Origin: Simiduia aestuariiviva
GTDB lineage: Bacteria > Pseudomonadota > Gammaproteobacteria > Pseudomonadales > Cellvibrionaceae
NCBI RefSeq assembly: GCF_014192475.1
Contig: NZ_JACHXZ010000005.1
Span: 1 to 64,000 of the forward strand
DNA: 64,000 nt
Reading direction: 5' to 3'
In this document: positions 41,858 to 51,434 of the stretch, one piece after another
Layout: each line of letters begins with the position of its first letter
Numbering within the stretch: position 1 is the stretch's first letter
Made by a program: the position numbers and the translations under genes
The notes under the pieces: model-generated
Told to the model about the DNA's origin: nothing
The model's input: only the letters and a program-made list of their open reading frames with translations
Databases searched by the model: none

Positions 41858-43384
41858 TTGAAGCGTTTATCATTATTAGTAAAAGGTTCTGCACTGCGTG
41901 GTCTCGAATCTATCGTGGCTATTGCATGTGGATTTATTACGCTGCCCATAATGCTTAACGGTCTTGGCAAAGATATGTATGGCCTATGGGTGTTGCTTAG
42001 TAGTTTCACGGCGATGATGTACCTTTTCGATCTGGGATTTGCATCGGCAGTTACGCGCAATATCACTCTTGCAATATCGAAGAAAGATTCGGCCGGCGCA
42101 AATAAAGTTATCAACAGTGCGCTACTAATATATTCATGTATAAGCCTCTTAATCATAACTTTCATAATTATTGCAGCAACGAGCTATACACCTGAATTGG
42201 TTTCTGGTGTATCTGAAAATGACTATCAATTGGTTTTGTGTCTTATTGGGTTTGGCTTGGCATTAGATTTTCCTTCTAAGGCATTTGCAGGAATTTTTTC
42301 AGCGCACTATAGATACGATATACAGTCAACCTACAAGATCATTTTTAAGTTGGTTCATACTGGATTGTTGATATTTTTAATAAGTGCTGACTACAAGATC
42401 GTGGCAGTCGCTACATTAACAGCGAGCCTAAGCCTGCTCGATACGATTGTTTTTGTAGTAATGTCAAAGTACGTTTTTCGTGAGATGAAAATATCAACGA
42501 TTTTTATAGATAAATTTCAAATATTGGATCTTTATCGGTTTAGTGTTTGGGCACTAGTCATCGATGTTGGCAGTATGGCGAGATCCAGAATGGATCTATT
42601 TTTCATTGGGTCTTTTGTTTCTTACACCGCAGTATCTATCTACTATATTCCGGTTCGATTAGTGGACTATTCTCTGCAGATGCTATATAGGGTTTTGGGG
42701 ATCACATTGCCGATCTTTGCTACGCATGTTTCGGATAAAAGTAAATCTTCACTCGTGGCTGACGTATTAATTATTGGAAGAATAAACGCCTATTTTTCTG
42801 CGGTAACCATCGCATTCTATCTTTTCTTTGGGAAAATCCTTTTGAGCCTGTGGATGGGTGAAGATTATGACTCAGAGACGGGATACATCATATTGCTAAT
42901 TCTTATTGTCGGGCGTCTATCTATGTTAGTGAACGATCCGTTAAATAATTGCCTGTATGCCTACGGTAAACACGCACTGCTGGCAGCTATTACAGTTTTT
43001 GAAATATCGCTGATGCTTGCTGGGCTAGTGTTTAGTAGCATGATTCTAGAGGCTAATGTAATTGCTATCGCGCTAAGCATGTCCATACCACTTATTCTTT
43101 CTCGGCTGATTTTTTATCCGATACTAGCGATAAGGAAGCTGGAAATATCAGATGGCTTTCGGTTAATGGTGCTAGTTTATAGACCCCTTTTGGTTGTACT
43201 TCCTCTGATTCCGCTGCAACTGTATGTCGCGTCACTGAATGGCGGAGTGTGGGTCAGTTCTGTCATAGCCGCCATTTCTGTTTCTGCTGTGTTCTTGCTA
43301 TACATGTTTATAGAAATTAAAGACCGAGAAAAAAATATTATTCTAAAGCTCCTAAGCTTAGTTGGGTGGAGACGAAATGAATAA
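41858..43384 (+). CDS. Wzx-type polysaccharide flippase
   Basis: The product is 508 aa with 12 to 14 hydrophobic segments, starting at TTG 41858. The N-terminal GSALRGLESIVAIACGFITL with ML-NGLGKDMYGLWVL nearby is typical of oligosaccharide flippases of the MOP superfamily. It would move the lipid-linked repeat unit to the periplasmic face for polymerisation. Base composition becomes AT-rich from here. It overlaps the next gene by 8 nt. Confidence 0.87.
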   Translation: MKRLSLLVKGSALRGLESIVAIACGFITLPIMLNGLGKDMYGLWVLLSSFTAMMYLFDLGFASAVTRNITLAISKKDSAGANKVINSALLIYSCISLLIITFIIIAATSYTPELVSGVSENDYQLVLCLIGFGLALDFPSKAFAGIFSAHYRYDIQSTYKIIFKLVHTGLLIFLISADYKIVAVATLTASLSLLDTIVFVVMSKYVFREMKISTIFIDKFQILDLYRFSVWALVIDVGSMARSRMDLFFIGSFVSYTAVSIYYIPVRLVDYSLQMLYRVLGITLPIFATHVSDKSKSSLVADVLIIGRINAYFSAVTIAFYLFFGKILLSLWMGEDYDSETGYIILLILIVGRLSMLVNDPLNNCLYAYGKHALLAAITVFEISLMLAGLVFSSMILEANVIAIALSMSIPLILSRLIFYPILAIRKLEISDGFRLMVLVYRPLLVVLPLIPLQLYVASLNGGVWVSSVIAAISVSAVFLLYMFIEIKDREKNIILKLLSLVGWRRNE

Positions 43385-44279
43385 CTCGAAAAGTAGCCCG
43401 TTAGTTTCCATTGTAGTAATCGCTTACAATCTGGAAAGTCTGATATCAGATGCAATTGAGAGTTGTCTCTCGCAGTCGTACTCTAACATTGAAATAATTG
43501 TGGTAGATGATGGCTCAACGGATAGAACGCAAGATGTTATAAAGCGATTTGATGATGTTACGCTAGTTAGACAATTGAATAGTGGTGGATGTTCGAGTCC
43601 AAGAAATACTGGTTTGCAAGCTGCAAATGGTGAATTTGTGTGTTTTTTGGATGGAGACGACAAGTATCATCCCGATAAGATAGTTAGGCAGGTCTCATTA
43701 CTTTCTAAGTTTGAACAATGTGGGCTGGTCGTATCAAATTACATGAATTTCGGTGCTGTAGAGGAGTCTATCGATCACTTCTCTACTTGCAGAAACATTA
43801 GTAGTCTTACATTTACTGATGGTTGGTGTGTGCTTGATGCGTCCAAAGCACTGGATATACTCATCGACGAAAATTTTACTATAGCGGGAACACCATTATA
43901 CAGAAGATCGCTTTTAGGTAAGGTGGGTGGTTTCGACGAGAACCTACGCGCCTGTGAGGATTATGAACATATTTACAGATGTATGCTGGCTAGCCCCATC
44001 GTAATTGACGACCAGGTTGCCATGCATAGGCGTATGCATAATGCCAATCTGTCATCAAACACCCTAAGAATGCTTATTAATTATGTAAGGTCGCGTAAAA
44101 AGTTAAGCGCATTGGACTCTGATCTTAATAGATCAAAGCGGCTGGAGCGTAAAGCGCAACAATACCTGGTGTCGCTAATTAGGCAGGCGGCCAGAAGCGG
44201 AAGCATATACAGCATATTCAGTGGTATATATTCTTATTGGCGTGCAGGGTCATGTCATATAGAGACAGAAAGAATGTAA
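43377..44279 (+). CDS. Family 2 glycosyltransferase
   Basis: The product is 300 aa from the ATG at 43377. It has VSIVVIAYNLESLISDAIES, VVDDGSTDRTQDVIKRF and the DxD-type motif FLDGDDKYHPDKI. The C-terminal 90 residues are basic and probably membrane-associated. Substrate unknown. It overlaps the flippase gene by 8 nt, so the two are probably coupled. Confidence 0.88.
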   Translation: MNNSKSSPLVSIVVIAYNLESLISDAIESCLSQSYSNIEIIVVDDGSTDRTQDVIKRFDDVTLVRQLNSGGCSSPRNTGLQAANGEFVCFLDGDDKYHPDKIVRQVSLLSKFEQCGLVVSNYMNFGAVEESIDHFSTCRNISSLTFTDGWCVLDASKALDILIDENFTIAGTPLYRRSLLGKVGGFDENLRACEDYEHIYRCMLASPIVIDDQVAMHRRMHNANLSSNTLRMLINYVRSRKKLSALDSDLNRSKRLERKAQQYLVSLIRQAARSGSIYSIFSGIYSYWRAGSCHIETERM

Positions 44280-44301
44280 TTTAGAAAGTTTGGGTATCAA
44301 T

Positions 44302-45033
44302 ATGAAAATGTTTTTAGATTTGACTGATGGTCTACCGTTTAAAATAGATTTAGAGGCGTTAAAACAGGATTTAAAGCTTCTGGATCAAGAGAAGTGGATT
44401 GGTCACTACGATGTTCAGTTGGCTGATGGTTGGACGACCATACCTTTGGTGTCGCACGATGGGACTTCTGACAGAATTGAATCGCAGCGACTTGGTACTT
44501 GGGGGCAATATCGCCGTACAGAATATGCTGAGAAGCTGCCTGCCTTCAAGGCCTTGCTAGATAAATTTGATTGTCCACATGGTCGAATCCGAATCATGAA
44601 GCTTATGCCTGGGAGTATAATTAAGGCCCACAGAGACACTTACGCCGAGGTCTCAGACTATGCTTTTGGTCAGGTGCGGTTGCATATTCCAATTGTTACT
44701 AATCCAGATGTTAGATTTGTGGTGGCCGGTAAAGATATTCGTATGAATGAAGGTCGGCTTTATTATGTTAATTTTTCAAAAGTTCACCACGTCGAAAACA
44801 ATGGCGATGAGCCTAGAACCCACTTAGTTCTTGATCTAAAACTAAATGAATTTTTAAGGGGGGTATTTCCAAAAGATACTGCTTGGGGAGTAATATGTTC
44901 TGCTTGCACTAGAGCTCTATATCCAAGCTTTCTCTGGCTTCCGCTTAGACTCAAGACTCGAATAATTACTATCTTTTGGAAATACTATAATGATTCAATC
45001 TTCCAAAGGTTTAAGAAGAATATATTTCGATGA
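44302..45033 (+). CDS. Aspartyl/asparaginyl beta-hydroxylase-like dioxygenase
   Basis: The product is 243 aa from the ATG at 44302; a TTG at 44290 is weaker. The fold signature of Fe(II)/2-oxoglutarate hydroxylases is visible: AHRDTYAE (His and Asp ligands), VRLHIPIVTNPDVRFVV and HHVENNGDEPRTHLVLDL (second His and the Arg that binds 2-oxoglutarate). These match the Asp/Asn beta-hydroxylase family. In a polysaccharide cluster the target may be a sugar-linked amino acid or a lipid; this is inference. Confidence 0.8.
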   Translation: MKMFLDLTDGLPFKIDLEALKQDLKLLDQEKWIGHYDVQLADGWTTIPLVSHDGTSDRIESQRLGTWGQYRRTEYAEKLPAFKALLDKFDCPHGRIRIMKLMPGSIIKAHRDTYAEVSDYAFGQVRLHIPIVTNPDVRFVVAGKDIRMNEGRLYYVNFSKVHHVENNGDEPRTHLVLDLKLNEFLRGVFPKDTAWGVICSACTRALYPSFLWLPLRLKTRIITIFWKYYNDSIFQRFKKNIFR

Positions 45034-45045
45034 AGGCCAACTTAA

Positions 45046-46350
45046 ATGAATCTTTCTAAGATGAATTCTTCGTCAAATGGTGCGTGGGGGCAGGTGATTC
45101 AGGTTGGTAACGTCTCATTTGGCGCATTTATCACGGGTTTATATCTTTTTTGTTGGTTTGTTCAGATTAATTCAAGAGTATCAATTTTAGAGATAGTGAG
45201 ATTCGAATTTACTCTTGGTGTTCTATGCATTTTGTGCAGTATTCCGAGGGTTTTTCAATCTAGTTCCAAGGTTTTCGATGCCAAATTTATTGCACCCGTC
45301 TCTCTATATGTATTTGTAATTACGTTGTATGTAATTTTTTCTATGGATGTTGACCGATCTTTAGACATTTATATAGATCGATTTGTTAAATTTTCAATTG
45401 TCGCAATCTTAGTGTCGGTAAATGTACGAAGTGTCGATGATTTAAAGTGTATTCTATATTTTATGTTGCTGGCTTGGTTAAGGCTTGGTTATGAATCATC
45501 AGTTGGTTGGCTTACAGGTTCTCTAGTTTGGCAAAATCAAGGAATAATGAGGTTGCATGGATCTACAACGAATTATGCTCATCCTAATTCTTTGGCTGGA
45601 TTTTCTGTTACCAGCTTGATATTTGGTGTGTTCTTTTACCGGTTTGTTGATTCAAGACTAGTGAAATGGCTTTCAGCATTCCTTATTCTTTTCTCAGTAA
45701 TTGGCATAGTCTTTAGTGGGTCGCGTACTGGGTACGTTGCTACATTTATTACATCTATATTCATGGTTAAAAACTTAAATCTTGGCGTAAATAAGCTGAT
45801 TGTGTTGTTTGTTATAGTTTTCACGGCTTTGGTTTCATTTGTTCCTGTAGACTATTATGAGCGTGTTGGAACTATATTTACGCAGGAAGAGAAGGCTGGG
45901 CGTTCTACAGAAAAAAGAATTGAAATTCTTGAGGATGCTTGGTTTGTTTTTAAGGCGCACCCTTTGGGGGTCGGTGTTGGGGCATTCCCCTCTGTTAGAA
46001 ATACGTATTTTGGGCGAAGCCAGGATACGCATAATCTGTACTTAGAATTGCTAACCAATATTGGCGTGCTTGGGTTTTTAATTTTTTTGTGGTTAATCTT
46101 TCGGATATATAAACTTGCTACAAGGTTGCAAGGACTATACGAGGCCGATAAAACACCGAATGGAAGATTTTTGTACGCACTTATTCTTTCATTAAAAGGC
46201 TATCTCATCGCTAGGCTTGCATTGGGATGTTTTGGTATGGATTTGTACGAAATATATTGGTGGGTAGTCTTGGGATTTGTCGCAGCATGTAATACAAAAT
46301 TTAGTGATTGTCTAAATCAAAATTCAACTATGTTAAGTGGCGCAAGGTAA
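45046..46350 (+). CDS. O-antigen polymerase/ligase family protein (Wzy-like)
   Basis: The product is 434 aa with about ten to eleven membrane helices. The large periplasmic loop region carries GSRTGYVATF and the family signature DTHNLYLELLTNIGVLGFLI. As the only such protein seen in the cluster it is the best candidate for the polymerase that joins repeat units. The region is AT-rich (a hand count gives 17 G+C in 60 at 45301-45360). Confidence 0.83.
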   Translation: MNLSKMNSSSNGAWGQVIQVGNVSFGAFITGLYLFCWFVQINSRVSILEIVRFEFTLGVLCILCSIPRVFQSSSKVFDAKFIAPVSLYVFVITLYVIFSMDVDRSLDIYIDRFVKFSIVAILVSVNVRSVDDLKCILYFMLLAWLRLGYESSVGWLTGSLVWQNQGIMRLHGSTTNYAHPNSLAGFSVTSLIFGVFFYRFVDSRLVKWLSAFLILFSVIGIVFSGSRTGYVATFITSIFMVKNLNLGVNKLIVLFVIVFTALVSFVPVDYYERVGTIFTQEEKAGRSTEKRIEILEDAWFVFKAHPLGVGVGAFPSVRNTYFGRSQDTHNLYLELLTNIGVLGFLIFLWLIFRIYKLATRLQGLYEADKTPNGRFLYALILSLKGYLIARLALGCFGMDLYEIYWWVVLGFVAACNTKFSDCLNQNSTMLSGAR

Positions 46351-46364
46351 TCGGAATCAACTAT

Positions 46365-48200
46365 ATGGGTCTCATTCGCTTAGATATTCAGGTACTTAGG
46401 GGGCTGGCGGTAATTTTTGTACTGCTTTTTCATATGTTTCCAAGTTTGTTTCCTGGCGGTTATCTTGGAGTTGATATTTTCTTTGTTCTCAGCGGGTACC
46501 TGATGGCAAAGTTGTATCCATTGGGATCTGTAGGGATCAAATCTGCATTGCAATTTTACAGGCGTAGGCTTGCTCGTCTATTGCCTGCTTATTTAGTTGT
46601 TGTGTTCGTAACAGTTCTAGCCTTCTCAGCTATCGTGCTTCCTCATGAAAGGCTCGAGATAATTTTTCAGGCAATATATTCATTGGCTGTTCTTCCAAAT
46701 GTATATTTTTGGTTTGGCGAATCGTATTTTAGTGATATTGCATTTCGGCCATTGCTCCATCTTTGGTCATTAGGTGTCGAGATGCAGTTTTATATATTGG
46801 TCCCTTGTATTGTATATTTTGCATCGAAATGGAAAGGTGCACCGATTTTTATATTTGCTATTTCCTTCATCCTTTGTTGGGCTCTGATTGAGTTGTCCGC
46901 TAAAACTGCATTCTTTATGATGCCAGCTAGAATCTGGGAATTTATGGCAGGCTATATAGTGGCTAGCTATGTTATTGCACCGCATAGCACTAAAAAGTTG
47001 CTGTGTTTGCAGTTGCTCTGTTGGATTTTTCTGCTCACTATTCCATTTACTGCAGTTGATGTGGCTGGCCACCCAGGGTGGTATGCGCTGGCAACGTGCA
47101 TGGCAACCGCGCTTATATTGATTAAAGATAATTCAAGCTTTATGAGCAGAAAGCCGCACTATGAGGCGTTAGGTGTGGTCGGGGATTATTCGTATTCTAT
47201 CTATTTGGTTCACTACCCAGTACTTTATTTTATTCAATACCGTGCATTTGATACCCAGCCATATATAAGCGGTGGAGTATATAGTCTTGTCGCCTTCTTA
47301 ATAGTTACATGGCTGCTGTCCTATATTTCCCGAAATTTTGTTGAGTTAAGTCGGTTGCGGCATTTTTCATTGAATCATTTAGCATCTTTAATGTTGGTAG
47401 GGCTACTATTTGGCGCTGGTCTCTTTTACTCGCATGAAAGGGTATATGGTGGAATGTACTCAAATGTGATTACAAACATTTCATATTCAGTACTCGATAG
47501 GGCGCAATGGCGTTGCGGAAAATTTGCAAAACTCGTCAGGTATTTTAATCAAGACGAGATTGCATGTAAGGTCGATAACGATAACGATAACGATAACGAT
47601 GGCGGTAGCTCATCTATCTTGCTGGTCGGAGACAGTCATGCGGATGCAATTAAAACTGTTTTATCTGACGTCGCGTCCAGCTACGATGCTAGTCTTTATT
47701 TAATGGTTGAAAGTTGTAATTTAGGAAGTGGTGATTGCAGTGTCTCCAGTGTGTTGAGCTACGTAAAAAATAAATCGGTTGGAAAGTTGATTTTACATGA
47801 CCTCTATTACAATATGAATGCTGATGCGATAGCCGCGCTATTAAGTTCGAAGCCGAGCAATGTTGAAGTTTACTACATATCTCCTGTACCGATTTGGGAT
47901 TCAAGTGTTCCAAAGTATCTATTAGAAAATGAGCGTGGAAAATTAGATTCTGAATTTGTTAAAACTATTGAAGATTACACGAATTTTTATAAGGAGTTTA
48001 CTTCGGTGCTAGAACGTCTAGAAAATCAGGGGTTGAGGGTTATTCCTATTGGCGATGTTTTTTGTACGCCTATTTGCCAACTATTAAGTGACGATAGTAA
48101 GCCGCTATATTTCGATAATCACCACCTTACACTAACAGGTGCTGCGATGCTTGATCGAAAATTTCATAAGGAAATATTTGGACCATCCGAAATCAAGTAG
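46365..48200 (+). CDS. Acyltransferase 3 with C-terminal SGNH domain (OafA-like)
   Basis: The product is 611 aa from the ATG at 46365; the open frame upstream overlaps the polymerase gene. Residues 1 to about 360 have about ten membrane helices with the catalytic-His motif RLDIQVLRGLAVIFVLLFH. A periplasmic domain from about 420 has the SGNH motif SILLVGDSHADAIK and a late DNHHLTLTGA segment. Such fusions O-acetylate surface glycans. A short Asp-Asn repeat links the two parts. Its stop codon is 1 nt from the stop of the convergent gene. Confidence 0.88.
   Translation: MGLIRLDIQVLRGLAVIFVLLFHMFPSLFPGGYLGVDIFFVLSGYLMAKLYPLGSVGIKSALQFYRRRLARLLPAYLVVVFVTVLAFSAIVLPHERLEIIFQAIYSLAVLPNVYFWFGESYFSDIAFRPLLHLWSLGVEMQFYILVPCIVYFASKWKGAPIFIFAISFILCWALIELSAKTAFFMMPARIWEFMAGYIVASYVIAPHSTKKLLCLQLLCWIFLLTIPFTAVDVAGHPGWYALATCMATALILIKDNSSFMSRKPHYEALGVVGDYSYSIYLVHYPVLYFIQYRAFDTQPYISGGVYSLVAFLIVTWLLSYISRNFVELSRLRHFSLNHLASLMLVGLLFGAGLFYSHERVYGGMYSNVITNISYSVLDRAQWRCGKFAKLVRYFNQDEIACKVDNDNDNDNDGGSSSILLVGDSHADAIKTVLSDVASSYDASLYLMVESCNLGSGDCSVSSVLSYVKNKSVGKLILHDLYYNMNADAIAALLSSKPSNVEVYYISPVPIWDSSVPKYLLENERGKLDSEFVKTIEDYTNFYKEFTSVLERLENQGLRVIPIGDVFCTPICQLLSDDSKPLYFDNHHLTLTGAAMLDRKFHKEIFGPSEIK
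47574..47600 (+). repeat. Hexanucleotide microsatellite (GATAAC)4 GAT
   Basis: Four perfect GATAAC copies plus GAT encode an alternating Asp-Asn run in the linker of the acyltransferase-SGNH protein. Copy-number change would alter linker length by two residues per unit and would not shift the frame. Confidence 0.92.
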
Positions 48201-48201
48201 C

Positions 48202-49242
48202 CTAACTTTCAGGCATATTGATTCTGGGGATTTCGAAAGATCCTGAGGTGTTTCCGTTCTTGTCTATCAAATAGAGATAAACCTTTTCGCCCTTAAGTAT
48301 TTCTAAGTTTCTAGGCGTGAATGATATTGTGGTTGGGTTCCATGCCGATTTTGGTGTGAATTGGATTACCTTTTTGGTGCAGTCGCTGTAATTGGGCGTG
48401 TCACAAGCCTCTATTCTTGCAGGGGTTGTGGCAATGTATACATCATCGAACAATGCTTTTGCTGTCGACGCAAATCCTTGTGCCATGTGCCCAATTCGCA
48501 GGTCTTGCCATTTGCCATCGACGTAAGAGGTTCTATAGTCATTGGTATCAATGCCGAGCTTTCCATTTAATCTTACTTGAATTATTCCATTTGACTCAGT
48601 GTATGGAGAATTTAGCTTGGCAAAAAATTCCCATCGTTGAAATTGATCAGCTGTGTTATCCCAAGTCCATCCGGCACTATTGATATTGCTTCTTTTTTCA
48701 TATGGAACATCAGCATCTCCAACATTATTGTAGACACCCCAGCGACTTCCTCCAGCTTCGACAATAGGCATTAATTGAGGAAAATTACCAGTAGTACCAT
48801 ACAGATAAAATTGCTTGTGATTTGATGTTTCTGGATTGTAATCTCCAGTCATTTTCCGCCAATAGCTAATGTAGATTGTGTCAAATGCGGGCTTGCCTGC
48901 CCATCCAAACGCCCTGATGGTGTATTCATCTATCGACCAGTCCACTACAAGTGATTTGGATCCGCTGACCGAATCTTCATCGACTACGCGTATTCCTAAT
49001 CCGTCGTAGTTATAAATTGTTGACCAAGTATTGCCGATTGCATCAAGCTTTGTATTTATTTTCGACTCTAGGGGGTGGTGCTCAAAATCATCCCACGAAA
49101 GAATTTCCCCACCGAAATCTCCAAAGTCAGTTCCAGTTATTGTATAGGTGTCATCAGCTCGAGCGACATCCAAGATCGCAGGAGCTGCCAAACTAATGGT
49201 AGAGCTTAGGCTAAGGCCGGCGGTTAAGAGGAATTTATGCAT
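48202..49242 (-). CDS. Secreted protein of unknown function in the polysaccharide block
   Basis: The family is not recognised. The product is 346 aa from the ATG at 49242 (GGA 10 nt upstream); an ATG at 49263 lacks a ribosome-binding site. A signal peptide ends near SLAAPA. The mature part begins with an IPT-like strand region (YTITGTDFGDFGGEILSWDD), and its middle reads like a concanavalin-type beta sandwich (FDTIYISYWRKMTGDY, RWEFFAKLNSPYTESNGIIQ, ALFDDVYIA). This hints at glycan binding or cleavage; no catalytic residue can be named. It lies alone on the minus strand, after the 3' end of the acyltransferase gene. Confidence 0.65.
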   Translation of the reverse strand: MHKFLLTAGLSLSSTISLAAPAILDVARADDTYTITGTDFGDFGGEILSWDDFEHHPLESKINTKLDAIGNTWSTIYNYDGLGIRVVDEDSVSGSKSLVVDWSIDEYTIRAFGWAGKPAFDTIYISYWRKMTGDYNPETSNHKQFYLYGTTGNFPQLMPIVEAGGSRWGVYNNVGDADVPYEKRSNINSAGWTWDNTADQFQRWEFFAKLNSPYTESNGIIQVRLNGKLGIDTNDYRTSYVDGKWQDLRIGHMAQGFASTAKALFDDVYIATTPARIEACDTPNYSDCTKKVIQFTPKSAWNPTTISFTPRNLEILKGEKVYLYLIDKNGNTSGSFEIPRINMPES

Positions 49243-49390
49243 GTGGTTATTTCCGAGACTCATTTAATGAAACCAGTATAGTTCGACTCTTAATATATTT
49301 CGTGGCCTGATTCACAGCGAATGCAAGAATATATCGTTTGTGATATAGCGTTTGATCATAACGATGCCAATAATATACGCTTTTCAATTT

Positions 49391-50368
49391 TTAAGTGCGT
49401 AAGGTATTTATAACTACATTTTTTATATGATCAATTCGGCTTTCTTGTTGCTTTATAATGTATTTTTTTGCCTTTATAGCTTTTTCATATATTGAAATTC
49501 TATCGATAGCTGTAATTTTTTTAGTGATTTTAATGATGTCTTCCTGGTCGCTTTTTGTATAGTAAACATGATTTTCAAATACTTCAAAGATGGCTGTAGT
49601 TGGGGTAGTGATGACAGGAACTTCAGCAGCGACTCCCTCATAAATCCCACAAAGAACACACATCTCTCGGTCGGTTAAATCTATCACAGCTGTTGCTGAG
49701 GCGAGAGTTTCTTCGTATTCTTTTCTGGTTATGAATCCGCAAAGGATAATATTGTCCGGTAAGTTTTCGATATATGCTTTTGAGAGTTTCTTGGTGTAAT
49801 TGCCAGATATTTTTAAGGTACAGTCTGGCATGTTTCTGAAGGCGTCTATCACAGTGCCATAGGGTTCATCATCGGACCAGGAGCAGATTAGAAAAAAATG
49901 GTTTCCAGGGGTGAAGTTATTGCTGGTAGGAAATGAAGGCAGAGGGTCCGGCATGATTACCGGTTTTCCGCCGTTTTCACTAACATAGGTGGATATCTGT
50001 GAGTTTGTAACAATAGTTAAGTCTGCTCTATTGAATAACCATTTACACAAAGCGTTAAGGATTTTCGACCTCCCTTCAAGAGGAAATATTCCCGCATTGT
50101 GGGCGTCTATGATGACCTTTTTTCCTAAAGGTTTGGCAACAGCTATGGCTAAAGTGCATAGCACTATACTTGGGTTTTGAACAAATATAACTTCGATGTT
50201 CCGATTGAGCAGTATAGGTAGGGTTTTTATGGTTAGGTATGCGTATTTGAGTAATCTTGGTTTGTTGGATATTAGTTGATGCAGTTGTACACCAAGAGCT
50301 TTGGCCATGCTTATGTTTCTAGGTTGATATTCCCAGGTTATCCATGCAGATTTGGCAGAGAGCGACAT
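49391..50368 (-). CDS. Family 4-like glycosyltransferase
   Basis: The product is 325 aa. It has a GT-B look: an N-terminal Rossmann-like half with VIFVQNPSIVLCTLAIAVAK and VIIDAHNAGIFPLEGR, and a C-terminal half with NIILCGFITRKEYEETLAS and YEGVAAEVPVITTPTTAIFE. The EX7E motif is not clearly kept, so it is more divergent than its neighbours. It is the last gene of the xrtA-led minus-strand run. Confidence 0.78.
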   Translation of the reverse strand: MSLSAKSAWITWEYQPRNISMAKALGVQLHQLISNKPRLLKYAYLTIKTLPILLNRNIEVIFVQNPSIVLCTLAIAVAKPLGKKVIIDAHNAGIFPLEGRSKILNALCKWLFNRADLTIVTNSQISTYVSENGGKPVIMPDPLPSFPTSNNFTPGNHFFLICSWSDDEPYGTVIDAFRNMPDCTLKISGNYTKKLSKAYIENLPDNIILCGFITRKEYEETLASATAVIDLTDREMCVLCGIYEGVAAEVPVITTPTTAIFEVFENHVYYTKSDQEDIIKITKKITAIDRISIYEKAIKAKKYIIKQQESRIDHIKNVVINTLRT

Positions 50369-50372
50369 CTAG

Positions 50373-51434
50373 CTAGGCTTCCTTGTAGAGTAAATAATAT
50401 TGTTTTGCCATTGATGATCCGCTGAATAGTTCAGAAATATTTTCTCTCGCAGCAATAATTTCTGATATCGGGGCTTTCAGTGCTGATTCGATCGCGTACT
50501 CAAACGCATCGTGGCTAAAATCAAATAGAATGGGGTTGCTATATAATTTGTTTAAAAGGGTTTTGTTTCCATTAATATTACTTGCTATTACTCTTTTGTT
50601 GAAGGCCGCTGCCTCAAGTAAGCTTATTGGCATTCCTTCGGTGGTTGAGCAGTTAATATAGATATCGATAGAGTCGAAAAATTCAGCAATGTTTTTTGTG
50701 AAAGGTAAAATTGAAACAGTGTCAGTTATTTGCAGTTTCTCGATCTGTTCTTGCAGCGACGATTGAAGCGACCCTTCACCATGTATTTTACATTTTATTT
50801 TCAAATTTTTGCTCTTCAAGTGATGCATGGCATCTATGAGGAAAGAATAGTTTTTTTCTTGAGATAGTCTTCCCAGTGTTCCGATCGTGATTACCTTTGT
50901 GGGGTTTGTTGGTGCTGGGCTATTGTTGTTCTTAGGTATGTTGATACCGTTAAATATTACCCTTCTGGCTTTTGATGCTCTATTTTGCGTGGTGACATGG
51001 ACAATTTTATCAAATCGAAACCTTAGCATCCTATCTGCAAATTGAAACAGTGTGATCTTGTTTGGTCCTGAGCTCTTTGTTTCCCCATGTATTGTAGCGA
51101 CTAGCTGATAATTCGTAGGTCTTATTGTGAGTAGCGCAAGCAAAATATTAAATTTATACCCATGTGAATGAAATACATCAAACTTCATTGGTTCCAAGTG
51201 CTTAAGCAGATTTTTACAGCCTGATAGATTCAATCCTGGCTTCATTCGCCACGGCAAACAGGGAACGCCTTCTTTTTCACACGCAATTTCCAGCGCTTTG
51301 GGCGGCTCGTCGATAACGCCGCAGCTGACAATTAGTGGTTCCAGCCCCAGTTTTATCTGCTCCTTGCAAAGCGTTAATAGCATTTTTTCTGCGCCGTATA
51401 ACCCACCGCTGTCAATGAAGTGCGCGACTTTCAT
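50373..51434 (-). CDS. Family 4 glycosyltransferase
   Basis: The product is 353 aa. It has DSGGLYGAEKMLLTLCKEQ at the N-terminus and the retaining GT4 core IGTLGRLSQEKNYSFLIDAM plus EGMPISLLE (EX7E). It uses a nucleotide sugar that cannot be named. The ATG overlaps the deacetylase stop by 4 nt. Confidence 0.88.
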   Translation of the reverse strand: MKVAHFIDSGGLYGAEKMLLTLCKEQIKLGLEPLIVSCGVIDEPPKALEIACEKEGVPCLPWRMKPGLNLSGCKNLLKHLEPMKFDVFHSHGYKFNILLALLTIRPTNYQLVATIHGETKSSGPNKITLFQFADRMLRFRFDKIVHVTTQNRASKARRVIFNGINIPKNNNSPAPTNPTKVITIGTLGRLSQEKNYSFLIDAMHHLKSKNLKIKCKIHGEGSLQSSLQEQIEKLQITDTVSILPFTKNIAEFFDSIDIYINCSTTEGMPISLLEAAAFNKRVIASNINGNKTLLNKLYSNPILFDFSHDAFEYAIESALKAPISEIIAARENISELFSGSSMAKQYYLLYKEA

